From NCBI RefSeq assembly GCF_019913785.1, contig NZ_JAIOHK010000057.1, forward strand, positions 1-32,466: 32,466 bases of DNA, written 5' to 3'. The notes beneath the pieces are model-generated. The model was given only the letters and a program-made list of their open reading frames with translations. It had not been told where the DNA came from and ran no database searches. The stretch comes from Altibacter sp. GTDB lineage: Bacteria > Bacteroidota > Bacteroidia > Flavobacteriales > Flavobacteriaceae. Within the stretch, counting starts at the first letter, position 1, and each line of letters starts with the position of its first letter. Shown in pieces: positions 1 to 8,478 of the stretch. The position numbers and the translations under genes are program-made.

Positions 1-7
1 TTAAATT

Positions 8-37
8 AAAAACCCTTTCTGAAAAGAAAGGGTTTTT
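8..37 (-). terminator. Intrinsic terminator of the RND efflux operon
   Basis: A perfect 13-bp stem (arms 8-20 and 25-37) encloses a GAAA/TTTC four-base loop. Read on the minus strand it ends in a run of T just after the stop codon of the RND pump gene at 41. A rho-independent terminator for the efflux operon fits; the A/T flanks on both sides could let it work in both directions. Confidence 0.85.
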
Positions 38-40
38 TTG

Positions 41-3000
41 TTATATAGCTTCTAGTTGCTCCGCTTCGTTTTTTGGCTTTGTTCGCCAGCGACGGATACG
101 CAGCTTCAACTTGTGTACAATATAAAAGAGTACCGGGACGATAATCAAGGTTAAGAACGTTGCTATGATCAAACCGTAGATCACGGCCCAGGCTAACGGT
201 CCCCAGAATATCACGTTATCACCACCAAAATATATTTTAGGATCGAATTCGGTGAACAAGGAGAAGAAATCTATATTGAAGCCTATCGCCAACGGAATAA
301 GACCAAGGACTGTCGTTATAGCAGTCAGAATCACAGGTCGTAAACGAGCCTTTCCTCCTTTTACAATAATAGCTTTTACTTCTTCCTTAGGCAGAAGTTC
401 ATCATCGGCCATTTTAAGTACTACCATACGCCTGTCCATTAACAGTTGCGTATAGTCTAGTAAAACCACACCATTGTTCACTACAATCCCGGCGAGTGAA
501 ATAATTCCCATCATGGTCATCATAATTACAAACGATGATCCGGTCACTAAAATACCACCAAATACCCCAATAAAACTTAGGAAAATCGCAATCATAATAA
601 TCGTGGGTTTCGAAATAGAACTAAACTGGAAGATTAAGATTAACATGATTAACCCCAGACCCGAGAAAAAGGCTCCCATTAAAAAGGTCATTTGCTTATT
701 TTGTTCTTCAATTTGCCCTGTGTAATCAATCGTCACTCCTTTAGGTAGGTCGTTAAAATTGATCATTTCGGCCTGAATATGACTCACAATGGCACCCGCA
801 TCTGTATAACCAGCTTGCAAAGCCGAATAGACCACCACAACACGCTTGGTCTTTCGATGTTTGATCGCACTAAACGATGAGGTGTTTTTTTCAGTGGTAA
901 CAGCCGATACAGGTATTTCTTTTATCTTACCAGTGGCTTGATCCCTAAAGGTGATATTTTGATTGAATAAGGCGCTTTTGTTATACTTATTCTCCTCGTT
1001 AAATCGTACGTAGATATCGTAATCTTCACCATCTTTTTTATATATACCTGCCTTTTCACCAAACAGGGAACGTCGCAGTTGGTTTCCAACCTGACCCGCC
1101 GACACACCCAATTCTCCCGCCTTTTCTCGATCTACATATACCTGCATCGAAGGCTTGCCTTTGTTTACATCAATCTTTAATTCATCGATTCCCGCTACAT
1201 TCTTTCCGTTGATAAAATTACGCATACGTTCGGCTACCTGAATCAACTCATCGTAATCATCGCCTTTAATTTCAATATTGATTGGGTAACCCGCAGGAGG
1301 TCCAACAGGATCCTTTTCTACCGAAATTGCAACGCCGGGATAGATCCCTTTTAAGGATTCTTGTACTTTTTTCCGAAGCAGCTCACTGTCCTCTCCTCTT
1401 CTGAATTTGAATTCCCGCATCGTAGCCGTTATTTTTCCTCGATGTGGCATTTCGGCTGCCGAACCTCCATCTGTCATAGGGTTTCCGGCTCCCTCACCAA
1501 CTTGCGATACTGCAGATTCTACCAAGAAATTATACTCACCATCCATATACTGCTTGTCATTAAGCACAGCATACACCCGTTTTTCTATATCTAGAGTAAT
1601 CGTATTGGTCTTTTCAATGTCGGTTCCTTGAGGGTATTCAATATAGACCACAATCTGGTTGGGTTTATTGTCCGGGAAGAATTCCACACTCGTACGTTGG
1701 CTCCCTATTGAAGCACCAAATAGACCAAACACAACAAACAATAACAAGAAGGTGCCTCCAACAAAGGCGGCCGGTTTCCATCCTGTCAATGCATACTCCA
1801 AAAAACGTTTGTAACTGTTCTCAATACGGGTAAGGATGTTGCGTTGAAAATGATTGGCCGCTTTTTTAAGGAAATATTTATAGATCCAGAACAGTAGGGC
1901 AACGACAATCATCAAAGAGCCTAGCCCTTTCATGGCACCTCCAAACAGTAAGATAAGCAAGCCAAATCCGCCTAGAACAATGCTAAGTCGAACGAGCTGT
2001 TTTCTGGTCAGTTCCTTTTCCCCGGTCTCCATAAATCGGGATACCAACATGGAATTAAAGAAGATTGCTACGAAAAGGGAAGAACCTAATACAACCGAAA
2101 GGGTGATAGGAAAATAGATCATAAACTCACCCATTACCCCTGGCCACATTCCTAAAGGTACAAAGGCAGCAACCGTGGTGAGCGTGGAGATTATAATAGG
2201 GAAAGCAATTTCACCAATCCCTTTCTTGGCCGCCTCTATCCTTGACATCCCTTCTTCTTCCATCAATCGATAGACATTCTCAACCACTACAATTCCGTTA
2301 TCTACCAGCATTCCAAGCCCCATAATTAACCCGAAAAGTATCATGGTATTCATGGTATAGCCTAAGGCCGAAAGAATCATAAACGACATAAACATAGACA
2401 TGGGTATCGCAAAACCAACAAATAAGGCGTTTCTGAAACCGAGGAAGAACATCAAAACGGTTACCACCAATATGATTCCGAAAATAATATTGTTCACCAA
2501 ATCGTCCACCTGATTAATGGTCTTAACCGATTGGTCATTGGCAATAGTCACCTCAACGTCTGAAGGGAATACATTTGCACGTGTGTCTTCAATGATTTTT
2601 TCAATTTTTTGAGCGGCTTCCACCATGTTTTTACCGGCTCGTTTTTTAACATCCAGCATCACAACACCCGCTCCAAATTCACGTGCGTAGGTAGTTTTTT
2701 CTTCTTCCTTAAAACGAACCGTAGCTATGTCCTTTAAATAGATGGCTCCATTTTCCGATTTCACTACAAAATTGTCTAATTCACTTGGTGTATCTATTTC
2801 ACCTAAGATGCGAATGGTTCGTCTTTGCCCACTAGTGACTAGGTTACCGGCAGACATGGTGACGTTTCCGTTTCGAATAGTGTTTAGAACATCATCGAAA
2901 CTCACCTTGGCTGCCATCATTTTGTAGATATCAACGGCAACCTCAACTTCCTTTTCTTGAGCTCCACGAATATCGACTTGTTTGATTTCGGGCAGGTCTT

Positions 3001-3541
3001 CAATTTTATCTTCTAGGTATTCGGCAAATTCTTTTAGCTTCTCTGTAGGGTAGTTTCCTTTAATGTTGATATTGCTAATTGGAGTTTCTTCAGAAAAATT
3101 CAGGTCAAACACATTCGGCTCTACTTTTGCATTGTTAAAAGTAGGCCAGTCCTCACTGGCTTTTTCACCGTCTACCTCATCCTTTACTTTTTGTTTAGCG
3201 GCATCAACGGTGATGTCTTCGTCAAACTCAACGGTGATTATTCCGTAATCCTCTTGTGAGGTAGAAGTGATTTCTACTACATTACTTAGGTTTTTTAATT
3301 TATCCTCAAGAGGATCTACAATAAGACGTTCAATATCCTCGGCCGTATTTCCGGGGTAGGGTGTGCTGATGTAAATTTTGGTCTCCTTGATTTCGGGGAA
3401 GCTTTCACGAAGCATCGAATTGTATGCCGAAAGTCCCAAAATCAAGATGATACTTATCATTACATAAATGGTCGTTTTGTTTTCAATTGCCCAGGAGGAC
3501 AATCGGAACTCTTTGTTGACGTTTTTAGCTTTTTTACTCAT
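41..3541 (-). CDS. RND efflux pump, inner-membrane permease subunit
   Basis: This 1166-residue protein is an inner-membrane proton-driven exporter of the AcrB/MexB superfamily. It has the usual two-fold layout: a first helix at about 23-41, a long periplasmic loop, a helix block at about 350-500, a helix near 590-610, a second periplasmic loop and a final helix block. The relay motif in helix 4 reads MLVDNGIVVVENVYR with a single Asp (D414) where AcrB has two; the equivalent helix in the second half reads GIVVNNGVVLLDY. It is longer than AcrB (about 1050 residues) partly because of an extra hydrophobic segment at about 519-557 between the two halves. It overlaps the adaptor gene by 8 bases and is the last gene of a tetR-tolC-adaptor-pump operon. 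Substrates (drugs, bile-like amphiphiles, metals) cannot be told from the sequence. The family call is firm. Confidence 0.95.
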   Translation of the reverse strand: MSKKAKNVNKEFRLSSWAIENKTTIYVMISIILILGLSAYNSMLRESFPEIKETKIYISTPYPGNTAEDIERLIVDPLEDKLKNLSNVVEITSTSQEDYGIITVEFDEDITVDAAKQKVKDEVDGEKASEDWPTFNNAKVEPNVFDLNFSEETPISNINIKGNYPTEKLKEFAEYLEDKIEDLPEIKQVDIRGAQEKEVEVAVDIYKMMAAKVSFDDVLNTIRNGNVTMSAGNLVTSGQRRTIRILGEIDTPSELDNFVVKSENGAIYLKDIATVRFKEEEKTTYAREFGAGVVMLDVKKRAGKNMVEAAQKIEKIIEDTRANVFPSDVEVTIANDQSVKTINQVDDLVNNIIFGIILVVTVLMFFLGFRNALFVGFAIPMSMFMSFMILSALGYTMNTMILFGLIMGLGMLVDNGIVVVENVYRLMEEEGMSRIEAAKKGIGEIAFPIIISTLTTVAAFVPLGMWPGVMGEFMIYFPITLSVVLGSSLFVAIFFNSMLVSRFMETGEKELTRKQLVRLSIVLGGFGLLILLFGGAMKGLGSLMIVVALLFWIYKYFLKKAANHFQRNILTRIENSYKRFLEYALTGWKPAAFVGGTFLLLFVVFGLFGASIGSQRTSVEFFPDNKPNQIVVYIEYPQGTDIEKTNTITLDIEKRVYAVLNDKQYMDGEYNFLVESAVSQVGEGAGNPMTDGGSAAEMPHRGKITATMREFKFRRGEDSELLRKKVQESLKGIYPGVAISVEKDPVGPPAGYPINIEIKGDDYDELIQVAERMRNFINGKNVAGIDELKIDVNKGKPSMQVYVDREKAGELGVSAGQVGNQLRRSLFGEKAGIYKKDGEDYDIYVRFNEENKYNKSALFNQNITFRDQATGKIKEIPVSAVTTEKNTSSFSAIKHRKTKRVVVVYSALQAGYTDAGAIVSHIQAEMINFNDLPKGVTIDYTGQIEEQNKQMTFLMGAFFSGLGLIMLILIFQFSSISKPTIIMIAIFLSFIGVFGGILVTGSSFVIMMTMMGIISLAGIVVNNGVVLLDYTQLLMDRRMVVLKMADDELLPKEEVKAIIVKGGKARLRPVILTAITTVLGLIPLAIGFNIDFFSLFTEFDPKIYFGGDNVIFWGPLAWAVIYGLIIATFLTLIIVPVLFYIVHKLKLRIRRWRTKPKNEAEQLEAI

Positions 3542-4712
3542 TGTTCGTCATACTTTTAAGTTCCACTAATTGACCATCTCTTACGCTTCGGGCACCTTCA
3601 ATAATTATAGTATCTCCGTTCTCAATGCCTTTAATGATTTCAACAAAATCACCTTGTGTCTTCCCGGTTTCAACAATAACGCGTCTGGCTATTGCCTCAC
3701 TTTGTTTATTGGTTGAGTTCGTGATATAGATGTATTGTTCTCCATTGGCATTTTCGGAAATAACACTCTGCGGAATCAAGATCGCTTCGGTATTGGTGTA
3801 ATCGTTGATCTTTACTTTTGCAGTTAGGTTGGGTTTCACCTTGCCCTGCCTATTGGGAACATTCACCTCTACTTTAAAACTTCTGTTGTTCGGGTTAATA
3901 TAATTTCCCACCTGTGAAATCTTCGATTGTATGGTTTCTCCTAGCACTGGAAAGTAAATCTCCACATCTTTGTTGAGCGTCACGGTTGGCAAATATCCTT
4001 CAGGAACATCGGCCTGAATATACATCTCACTCAGGTTTACGAGTCGAAAAACAGCAGTTTGTCCGGCAGATACAACAGTCCCTTGCTCGGTTATCACGTC
4101 GTCGATTATACCGGAAAATGGTGCGCGGATAGTTGTTTTAGTAACCTGTGAGCGCATTTGACTCACTAGCTTCTGCTGTCCTTCGTAATTTGCTTTGGCT
4201 TGAAGATAGGCAATCTCACTGCCTATTTTCTGTTCCCATAAGCGTTCTTGTCGTTCGTAGGTTGTTTTGGCAAGATTTGCCTGAACTTCAATTTGCGCCA
4301 ATTGTTGAGAAAGTCCGCCGTCATCAATTGTAGCCAATAGTTGACCGGCCTGTACACTTTGACCTTTTTTTACATACACTCTGGTTAACAAGCCAGAAAA
4401 TTCTGGAAATAATAAAATGTTCTTTTTTGTTTCCACACTGCCCTGAAGTTCCAAAAAGTGATTAAATGTCTCGTGTTTTGCCATAAAAACGGTTACTAAC
4501 GGAATCTTTTTTACAGTGTCCAATTCAGAAATGGCAGCATCAATGGTTGCTAATTGTTGATTTATCTCTTGCTGCTGGATTACAAATTCAGCTCGTTTTG
4601 CACGAATAGCTTCCAGATTTCCAGATTCGATAATAGCATCTACCGATTTCGAATCACCACCGCATGCAGCAATGATAAGAGCGGTTAAAAGAAGAAGGAT
4701 TGTATTTTTCAT
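3534..4712 (-). CDS. RND efflux periplasmic adaptor (membrane fusion protein)
   Basis: The 392-residue product is the periplasmic adaptor joining the RND pump to the TolC-like channel. The N-terminus is a lipoprotein signal with Cys17 in LIIAAC, so it is probably anchored by lipid in the inner membrane. A short predicted coiled coil (about 35-65) is followed by the lipoyl/barrel-sandwich half-motif (SGLLTRVYVKKGQSVQAGQLLATIDD), a helical hairpin (about 130-185), the second lipoyl half with RAPFSGIID, then beta-barrel and membrane-proximal domains. These are hallmarks of the HlyD/AcrA family. Its 3' end overlaps the pump gene by 8 bases and its 5' end is 23 bases after the TolC gene, so the two partners are probably translated together. 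Length is normal for the family. Confidence 0.93.
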   Translation of the reverse strand: MKNTILLLLTALIIAACGGDSKSVDAIIESGNLEAIRAKRAEFVIQQQEINQQLATIDAAISELDTVKKIPLVTVFMAKHETFNHFLELQGSVETKKNILLFPEFSGLLTRVYVKKGQSVQAGQLLATIDDGGLSQQLAQIEVQANLAKTTYERQERLWEQKIGSEIAYLQAKANYEGQQKLVSQMRSQVTKTTIRAPFSGIIDDVITEQGTVVSAGQTAVFRLVNLSEMYIQADVPEGYLPTVTLNKDVEIYFPVLGETIQSKISQVGNYINPNNRSFKVEVNVPNRQGKVKPNLTAKVKINDYTNTEAILIPQSVISENANGEQYIYITNSTNKQSEAIARRVIVETGKTQGDFVEIIKGIENGDTIIIEGARSVRDGQLVELKSMTNNE

Positions 4713-4735
4713 GTGTATTGTATTTTCGACTGTGA

Positions 4736-6094
4736 TTAGTTGTTTGAGTTTATGAGTTGAGGCGCGTTTAATACGGTTTCTAAAGCTGCCTTGCTATTTA
4801 TCACTTCTAACATGGCTTGAATGTATTGTTGTTGTGCTGTGTACAACTGTGTCTGAGCCTGCCGAAGGTCAAAACTAGAGGCAAGTCCTTCGGTGAATTT
4901 CACCTGATTTTTTCCCTCAATACGTTCGGCTAAGGATAGATTTATTTTCGAATTTTTATAGTTTTCGATGGCAAATTGATAATTGCTTTTAGCTGAATTT
5001 ACCGCCAACTGAATTCTTTGAACTGTTTCTGTTAACTGTGTTTCGGCTTGGTCCAAAGCGATTTTAGCACGCTGTGTTTTAGCAGTCCGCATACCACTAC
5101 TAAAAATAGGAATGTTCATATTCACGCCAAATATGGAAGATTGAAACCACCGTTGTTCCCTGTCAAAAAAGGTGAAATCATTGCTGTTTGCGGCCGTTCC
5201 ATAATTCACAAAGGCAGAAAGGCTTGGTAAGGCTCTACTTTTTTCCAATTTTAATTCCAGACTGCGTTGTTCCGTGAGGTTATAGGCAATTTTATAATCA
5301 ACGTTTTGTGTTACCTGTAAAGAGGCATCCAGAAAACTAAGCTGTACATTATTTTCGGCAAGGGAGTCTAACGTATCTTCAAAACTAACTTGTGCCGCAA
5401 CATCGATTCCCAAGGCAATATTGAACATTTGCTTTGCAATAGCCGCTGTACGCTGTACATTGCTTAACTGTGTTTCAATATCCAATAGCGTAATTTCCAA
5501 TTGTTCCACACTTTCTTCTTCAGTAAGTCCATTCTCGTAAATCTTTCGGGTTTCGAAGAGGTTTTTCTCAAGATTCACCTTGTTCTTTTCAAAAATGGCA
5601 ATGAGTTCTTCGGAAAGCAAAACACTGCCGTAGGCATTTATTACTCCTTTCCTCACTTCAAGTTGGGTCTTTTCGGCTGCATTTTCGGAATAATCCAAAA
5701 AAGCACGAGCTGCTTTTAGGCCTACGAGGTAGCTACCATCAAAAATTAATTGGTTTAAGGTTGCTGTGGCCGAAGCATTTTGCTTAGTGCCAAAGGTGAT
5801 AGGAACAAAGGTTCCCGGTTCACCACCTGTAATTTCGGCCGGGATAAGCGTTACGGGTTGCTTTAAATTATTTTGGTAGGCGATGTCTGCACTTATTTGT
5901 GGAAGTCCTGTCGCCGTAGTTTCCCACTTTTGCTTGAGGGCTTTGGCGATGTCTCGTCTCGCATTGATCGCAGTATAATTGCTATCTAAAGCAAAGGAGA
6001 TTGCCTCTTCTAAGTTAAAACTATATGTTTTTTGTTGTTGAGCCATTCCCACAAAGGGCAGGAGAAAGCTTAAAGTGACAACTAGTTTCCTCAT
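4736..6094 (-). CDS. TolC-family outer-membrane efflux channel
   Basis: This is the outer-membrane exit duct of the tripartite pump, 452 residues with a cleavable signal peptide (cleavage likely after MAQ near residue 19). Two repeated, mostly alpha-helical halves rich in Q, A, N and E, with segments such as LRQAQTQLYTAQQQYIQAMLEVINSKAALE near the C-terminus, are typical of OEP/TolC proteins that form a trimeric beta-barrel plus helical tunnel. Its ATG shares one base with the TAA stop of the TetR gene, indicating translational coupling, and the adaptor gene follows at a 23-base gap. The operon order channel, adaptor, pump is common in Bacteroidota. Confidence 0.92.
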   Translation of the reverse strand: MRKLVVTLSFLLPFVGMAQQQKTYSFNLEEAISFALDSNYTAINARRDIAKALKQKWETTATGLPQISADIAYQNNLKQPVTLIPAEITGGEPGTFVPITFGTKQNASATATLNQLIFDGSYLVGLKAARAFLDYSENAAEKTQLEVRKGVINAYGSVLLSEELIAIFEKNKVNLEKNLFETRKIYENGLTEEESVEQLEITLLDIETQLSNVQRTAAIAKQMFNIALGIDVAAQVSFEDTLDSLAENNVQLSFLDASLQVTQNVDYKIAYNLTEQRSLELKLEKSRALPSLSAFVNYGTAANSNDFTFFDREQRWFQSSIFGVNMNIPIFSSGMRTAKTQRAKIALDQAETQLTETVQRIQLAVNSAKSNYQFAIENYKNSKINLSLAERIEGKNQVKFTEGLASSFDLRQAQTQLYTAQQQYIQAMLEVINSKAALETVLNAPQLINSNN

Positions 6095-6699
6095 TAGTTT
6101 GATTGTTGTTTGATGAATTTATTGAGTGTTTTTAATCCTTCAGCTGTTACAATACCACGCAGGTGATATTCTAAATAGTGTTCCATGAGTTCGGCTTTTG
6201 GGAATTTTTGTACGGGAAAAAGCGCGTCTTCTTTTAAGCCGCTCACCCCTATAAAATAGATACGGGACACAAATTCAACGTCCAGGCTTTCCCGGTACAA
6301 CCCAAGTGCAATTCCTCGCTTCAAGTTGACAACAGTACATTCGTGCATTTTTTCAAACTGCTTTTCCTTTAGGGTATTGTAGATCTCGGGGTAATATTTT
6401 TGAAGTTGGTATTGAGGGGAGGATTTTTCATTTTTCAGCTGCATCATGGCGAATTTCTTGATCTCATAGAGCTCTTCGATGGGGTCTTTTTCGAGGTTAC
6501 GAATATGATCTATACCACAGATTACCTCGTGAAACACACAGAGGGTTGCCTTGTGAACCAATTCAGTTTTGTTGTTAAAATGTGAATAGATGGTCTTTTT
6601 TGAAATACCCATGTGGCTGGCAATATCGTCCATGGTAACACTCTTAAAACCAAGGTTTAAGAATAATTCGGCGGCTGTTTGAATAATCTTTTGTTTCAT
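6094..6699 (-). CDS. TetR/AcrR-family repressor of the efflux operon
   Basis: A 201-residue TetR-family regulator. The N-terminal DNA-binding domain is clear (AAELFLNLGFKSVTMDDIASHMGISKKTIYSHFNNKTELV, residues about 8-46). The C-terminal part is the variable ligand-binding domain and gives no substrate clue. I chose the ATG at 6699 rather than the upstream in-frame TTG at 6711, because a perfect -7 promoter element covers 6709-6716. The stop codon overlaps the ATG of the TolC gene by one base, so the regulator is the first gene of the pump operon. A 10+10 bp inverted repeat sits over its own promoter. By analogy with AcrR/TtgR-type proteins it probably represses itself and the pump until an efflux substrate binds; this is inference. 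Confidence 0.92.
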   Translation of the reverse strand: MKQKIIQTAAELFLNLGFKSVTMDDIASHMGISKKTIYSHFNNKTELVHKATLCVFHEVICGIDHIRNLEKDPIEELYEIKKFAMMQLKNEKSSPQYQLQKYYPEIYNTLKEKQFEKMHECTVVNLKRGIALGLYRESLDVEFVSRIYFIGVSGLKEDALFPVQKFPKAELMEHYLEYHLRGIVTAEGLKTLNKFIKQQSN

Positions 6700-6708
6700 A
6701 ATCGAGCG

Positions 6709-6740
6709 CAAATGTAAATCATGGAAACTTTAAAAACAAA
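6709..6740 (-). promoter_or_regulatory. Promoter of the TetR-efflux operon
   Basis: On the minus strand, TTTG (6740-6737) is followed after 20 bases by TACATTTG (6716-6709). This is an exact match to the Bacteroidota -33 TTTG / -7 TAnnTTTG pattern. Only nine bases separate the -7 element from the ATG at 6699, so the mRNA would have a very short leader or none. Confidence 0.75.
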
Positions 6741-6751
6741 AAAAGTTTCCA
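6722..6751. promoter_or_regulatory. Probable TetR operator: 10+10 bp inverted repeat
   Basis: TGGAAACTTT (6722-6731) and AAAGTTTCCA (6742-6751) form a perfect inverted repeat with a 10-base spacer. Weaker outer arms TGTAAA (6713-6718) and TTTACA (6756-6761) extend the symmetry. The repeat covers the -33 element and part of the spacer of the TetR promoter. Its place in the intergenic region beside a TetR gene fits an autoregulatory operator. It could also affect the divergent polyprenyl synthase promoter, whose -7 lies about 90 bases away, though that is less likely. Confidence 0.7.
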
Positions 6752-6817
6752 AAGTTTTACATTTTTTTAACATTTGAACGAATCTTGATTGTGCGTCCTT
6801 TTTATAAAGTTTATAGC

Positions 6818-6846
6818 TTGGTTTTCTCTTTCAACTCGTATTTTAG
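6818..6846 (+). promoter_or_regulatory. Candidate promoter of the polyprenyl synthase gene
   Basis: TTG (6818-6820), an 18-base spacer and TATTTTAG (6839-6846), one mismatch from TAnnTTTG, lie 15 bases before the ATG at 6862. Spacing is slightly short for Bacteroidota promoters, so confidence is moderate. Confidence 0.45.
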
Positions 6847-6861
6847 CAACAAATTTATTGC

Positions 6862-7836
6862 ATGGAATTTTTGTCGAAATACCAAACCGCTTTGCAGGAG
6901 CGGTTGGTGGATACTGTTCTGGTAAAAGAGCCGAAACAATTGTATGAACCCATACAATACATCGTTTCGCTGGGTGGCAAACGGCTCCGTCCTATTCTTA
7001 CCCTAATGACCTGCGATTTCTTTGAAGTGGATTTTCACAAGGCCATGAACGCCGCCTTGGCAGTTGAATTGTTTCACAACTTTTCCTTGATCCATGATGA
7101 TATTATGGACAGGGCCCCCATGCGCCGAGGTGAAGAGACTGTTCACGAAAAATGGGACCTCAATACTGGAATACTTTCGGGAGATGCCATGTTGATCTTA
7201 GCCTATCAATTGTTTGAGAGCTACGAGCCGACTATGTTTCAGGAATTGGCCAAACTTTTTAGTAAAACGGCCTTAGAAGTTTGTGAGGGTCAGCAATACG
7301 ATGTTGACTTTGAGACGAGAGATGATGTTAGTCTGAGCGAATATATTCATATGATCGATTGCAAAACAGCCGTGCTTCTTGGAGCCGCCATGAAAATGGG
7401 AGCCATAGTGGCCGAAGCTTCAGAAAGTTGTAGCAACCATTTATACGACTTTGGACGAAATTTAGGAATTGCGTTTCAGTTACAGGATGATTATTTGGAC
7501 GTATTCGGAAATTCAGAAAGCTTCGGAAAACAAATAGGAGGTGATATTATTTCGAACAAAAAGACGTTTATGTACCTTACGGCCATCGAAAAAAGTAGCG
7601 CTTCCGAAGCAGAAACCCTACAACATTTGTTTAGTATATCGCCCAAAGACCCCTCCGATAAAATTGAGACGGTTACCCGTATTTTGGTTGCTTCAGGAGC
7701 TGCAGAGGCGACTCAGAATGAAATCGAACGATATACTCAAAAGGCCTTTAAATGTTTGGATCGGGTTGCTATTTCTTCAGAAAAAAAGGATTCACTTCGA
7801 TTGTTTGGAGATTGGCTGATGCAACGTACCGTTTAA
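6862..7836 (+). CDS. Polyprenyl (farnesyl/geranylgeranyl) diphosphate synthase
   Basis: This 324-residue cytoplasmic trans-prenyltransferase condenses isopentenyl diphosphate with an allylic diphosphate. The signatures are GGKRLRP (38-44), the first Asp-rich motif DDIMD (79-83) followed by RAPMRRGEETVHEKW, a DCKTA segment near 168 and the second Asp-rich motif DDYLD (209-213) followed by FGKQIGGDI. Phe at the fifth position before the first Asp motif hints at a shorter product (C15-C20), but chain length cannot be fixed from this alone. The product would feed quinone, carotenoid or lipid-carrier synthesis. The gene stands alone; its stop codon overlaps that of the convergent barrel gene. Upstream is the divergent TetR operon. 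Confidence 0.93.
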   Translation: MEFLSKYQTALQERLVDTVLVKEPKQLYEPIQYIVSLGGKRLRPILTLMTCDFFEVDFHKAMNAALAVELFHNFSLIHDDIMDRAPMRRGEETVHEKWDLNTGILSGDAMLILAYQLFESYEPTMFQELAKLFSKTALEVCEGQQYDVDFETRDDVSLSEYIHMIDCKTAVLLGAAMKMGAIVAEASESCSNHLYDFGRNLGIAFQLQDDYLDVFGNSESFGKQIGGDIISNKKTFMYLTAIEKSSASEAETLQHLFSISPKDPSDKIETVTRILVASGAAEATQNEIERYTQKAFKCLDRVAISSEKKDSLRLFGDWLMQRTV

Positions 7837-8363
7837 AAATACACCCTGGCAAACGGCATCCATGCATTTGCATAAATGCTCTTTTCTTCATCGTACAGCA
7901 GATCGTATCTTATCCCAATGGTAAAATTGCCATTTCTATATCCGGCGCCCACAAACAAGGCCGGGTACCAATAGTAATCACTGGGTATGCGTAGATCCGA
8001 CTCGTATGTTCGGGATACATTTAATTGTTCAAATTCGGCAGAAAATTGTAACTGAGGAATCACGGAATAGAGCCCTAAAACACTTCCGCCTACGATAATG
8101 GTCTCGTATAGATTTTTTTGTTTGTTATAGGTGAAATTGGCACCCAAGCCCAAGGCAAACTGCTCATTGAATTCATATATCGCACTGGGTGCCACAGTCC
8201 CGCTGAAAAACTCGTTGCCAAAACTTAGGCCCAATCCACCACCGAATCGCACATGTGGCCAAAAAGTAGATTGCTGTTCCTGGGCCATACCAACTTGTAC
8301 AAAAAACAGCATAAAAAAAGGTATAAGACACTTAGTACAGGTTCCTTGTTTAAATAGTTTCAT
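7833..8363 (-). CDS. Small outer-membrane beta-barrel protein
   Basis: A 176-residue protein with a long signal peptide (about 1-27, cleavage after GMAQ) followed by alternating short strands rich in Tyr, Phe and Gly (RFGGGLGLSFGNEFFSGTVAPSAIYEFNEQFALGLGANFTY and similar) and a C-terminal aromatic residue (FARVYF). This is the layout of small 8-10 strand outer-membrane barrels found in many Flavobacteriia. No specific function can be assigned. The 3' end overlaps the stop codon of the convergent polyprenyl synthase by 3-4 bases, with no room for a dedicated terminator. A possible -7 (TATTTATG, 8397-8390) lies 26 bases before the ATG. Confidence 0.75.
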   Translation of the reverse strand: MKLFKQGTCTKCLIPFFMLFFVQVGMAQEQQSTFWPHVRFGGGLGLSFGNEFFSGTVAPSAIYEFNEQFALGLGANFTYNKQKNLYETIIVGGSVLGLYSVIPQLQFSAEFEQLNVSRTYESDLRIPSDYYWYPALFVGAGYRNGNFTIGIRYDLLYDEEKSIYANAWMPFARVYF

Positions 8364-8433
8364 TGTGAATTATTTATGAGTTTTTCTATCATAAATATAT
8401 AAAATCCCGCTGCGGTAGTTTGGGGATTTGTTG

Positions 8434-8441
8434 TATTTTTG
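8434..8441 (+). promoter_or_regulatory. -7 promoter element of sucA-sucB
   Basis: TATTTTTG is an exact match to TAnnTTTG, 37 bases before the chosen sucA ATG at 8479. No good TTG lies at the expected distance upstream (CTG at about 8410), so the -33 box is weak. The element argues against starting sucA at the in-frame ATG at 8428. Confidence 0.55.
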
Positions 8442-8478
8442 TAACGTTTTATTAAATATAGTCCTGTTTATTCCAATT

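Noticed and set aside
8428-8478. Longer sucA start at 8428
   Set aside because: The added 17 residues are hydrophobic and unlike E1 enzymes, and a perfect -7 promoter element lies at 8434-8441, inside this extension.
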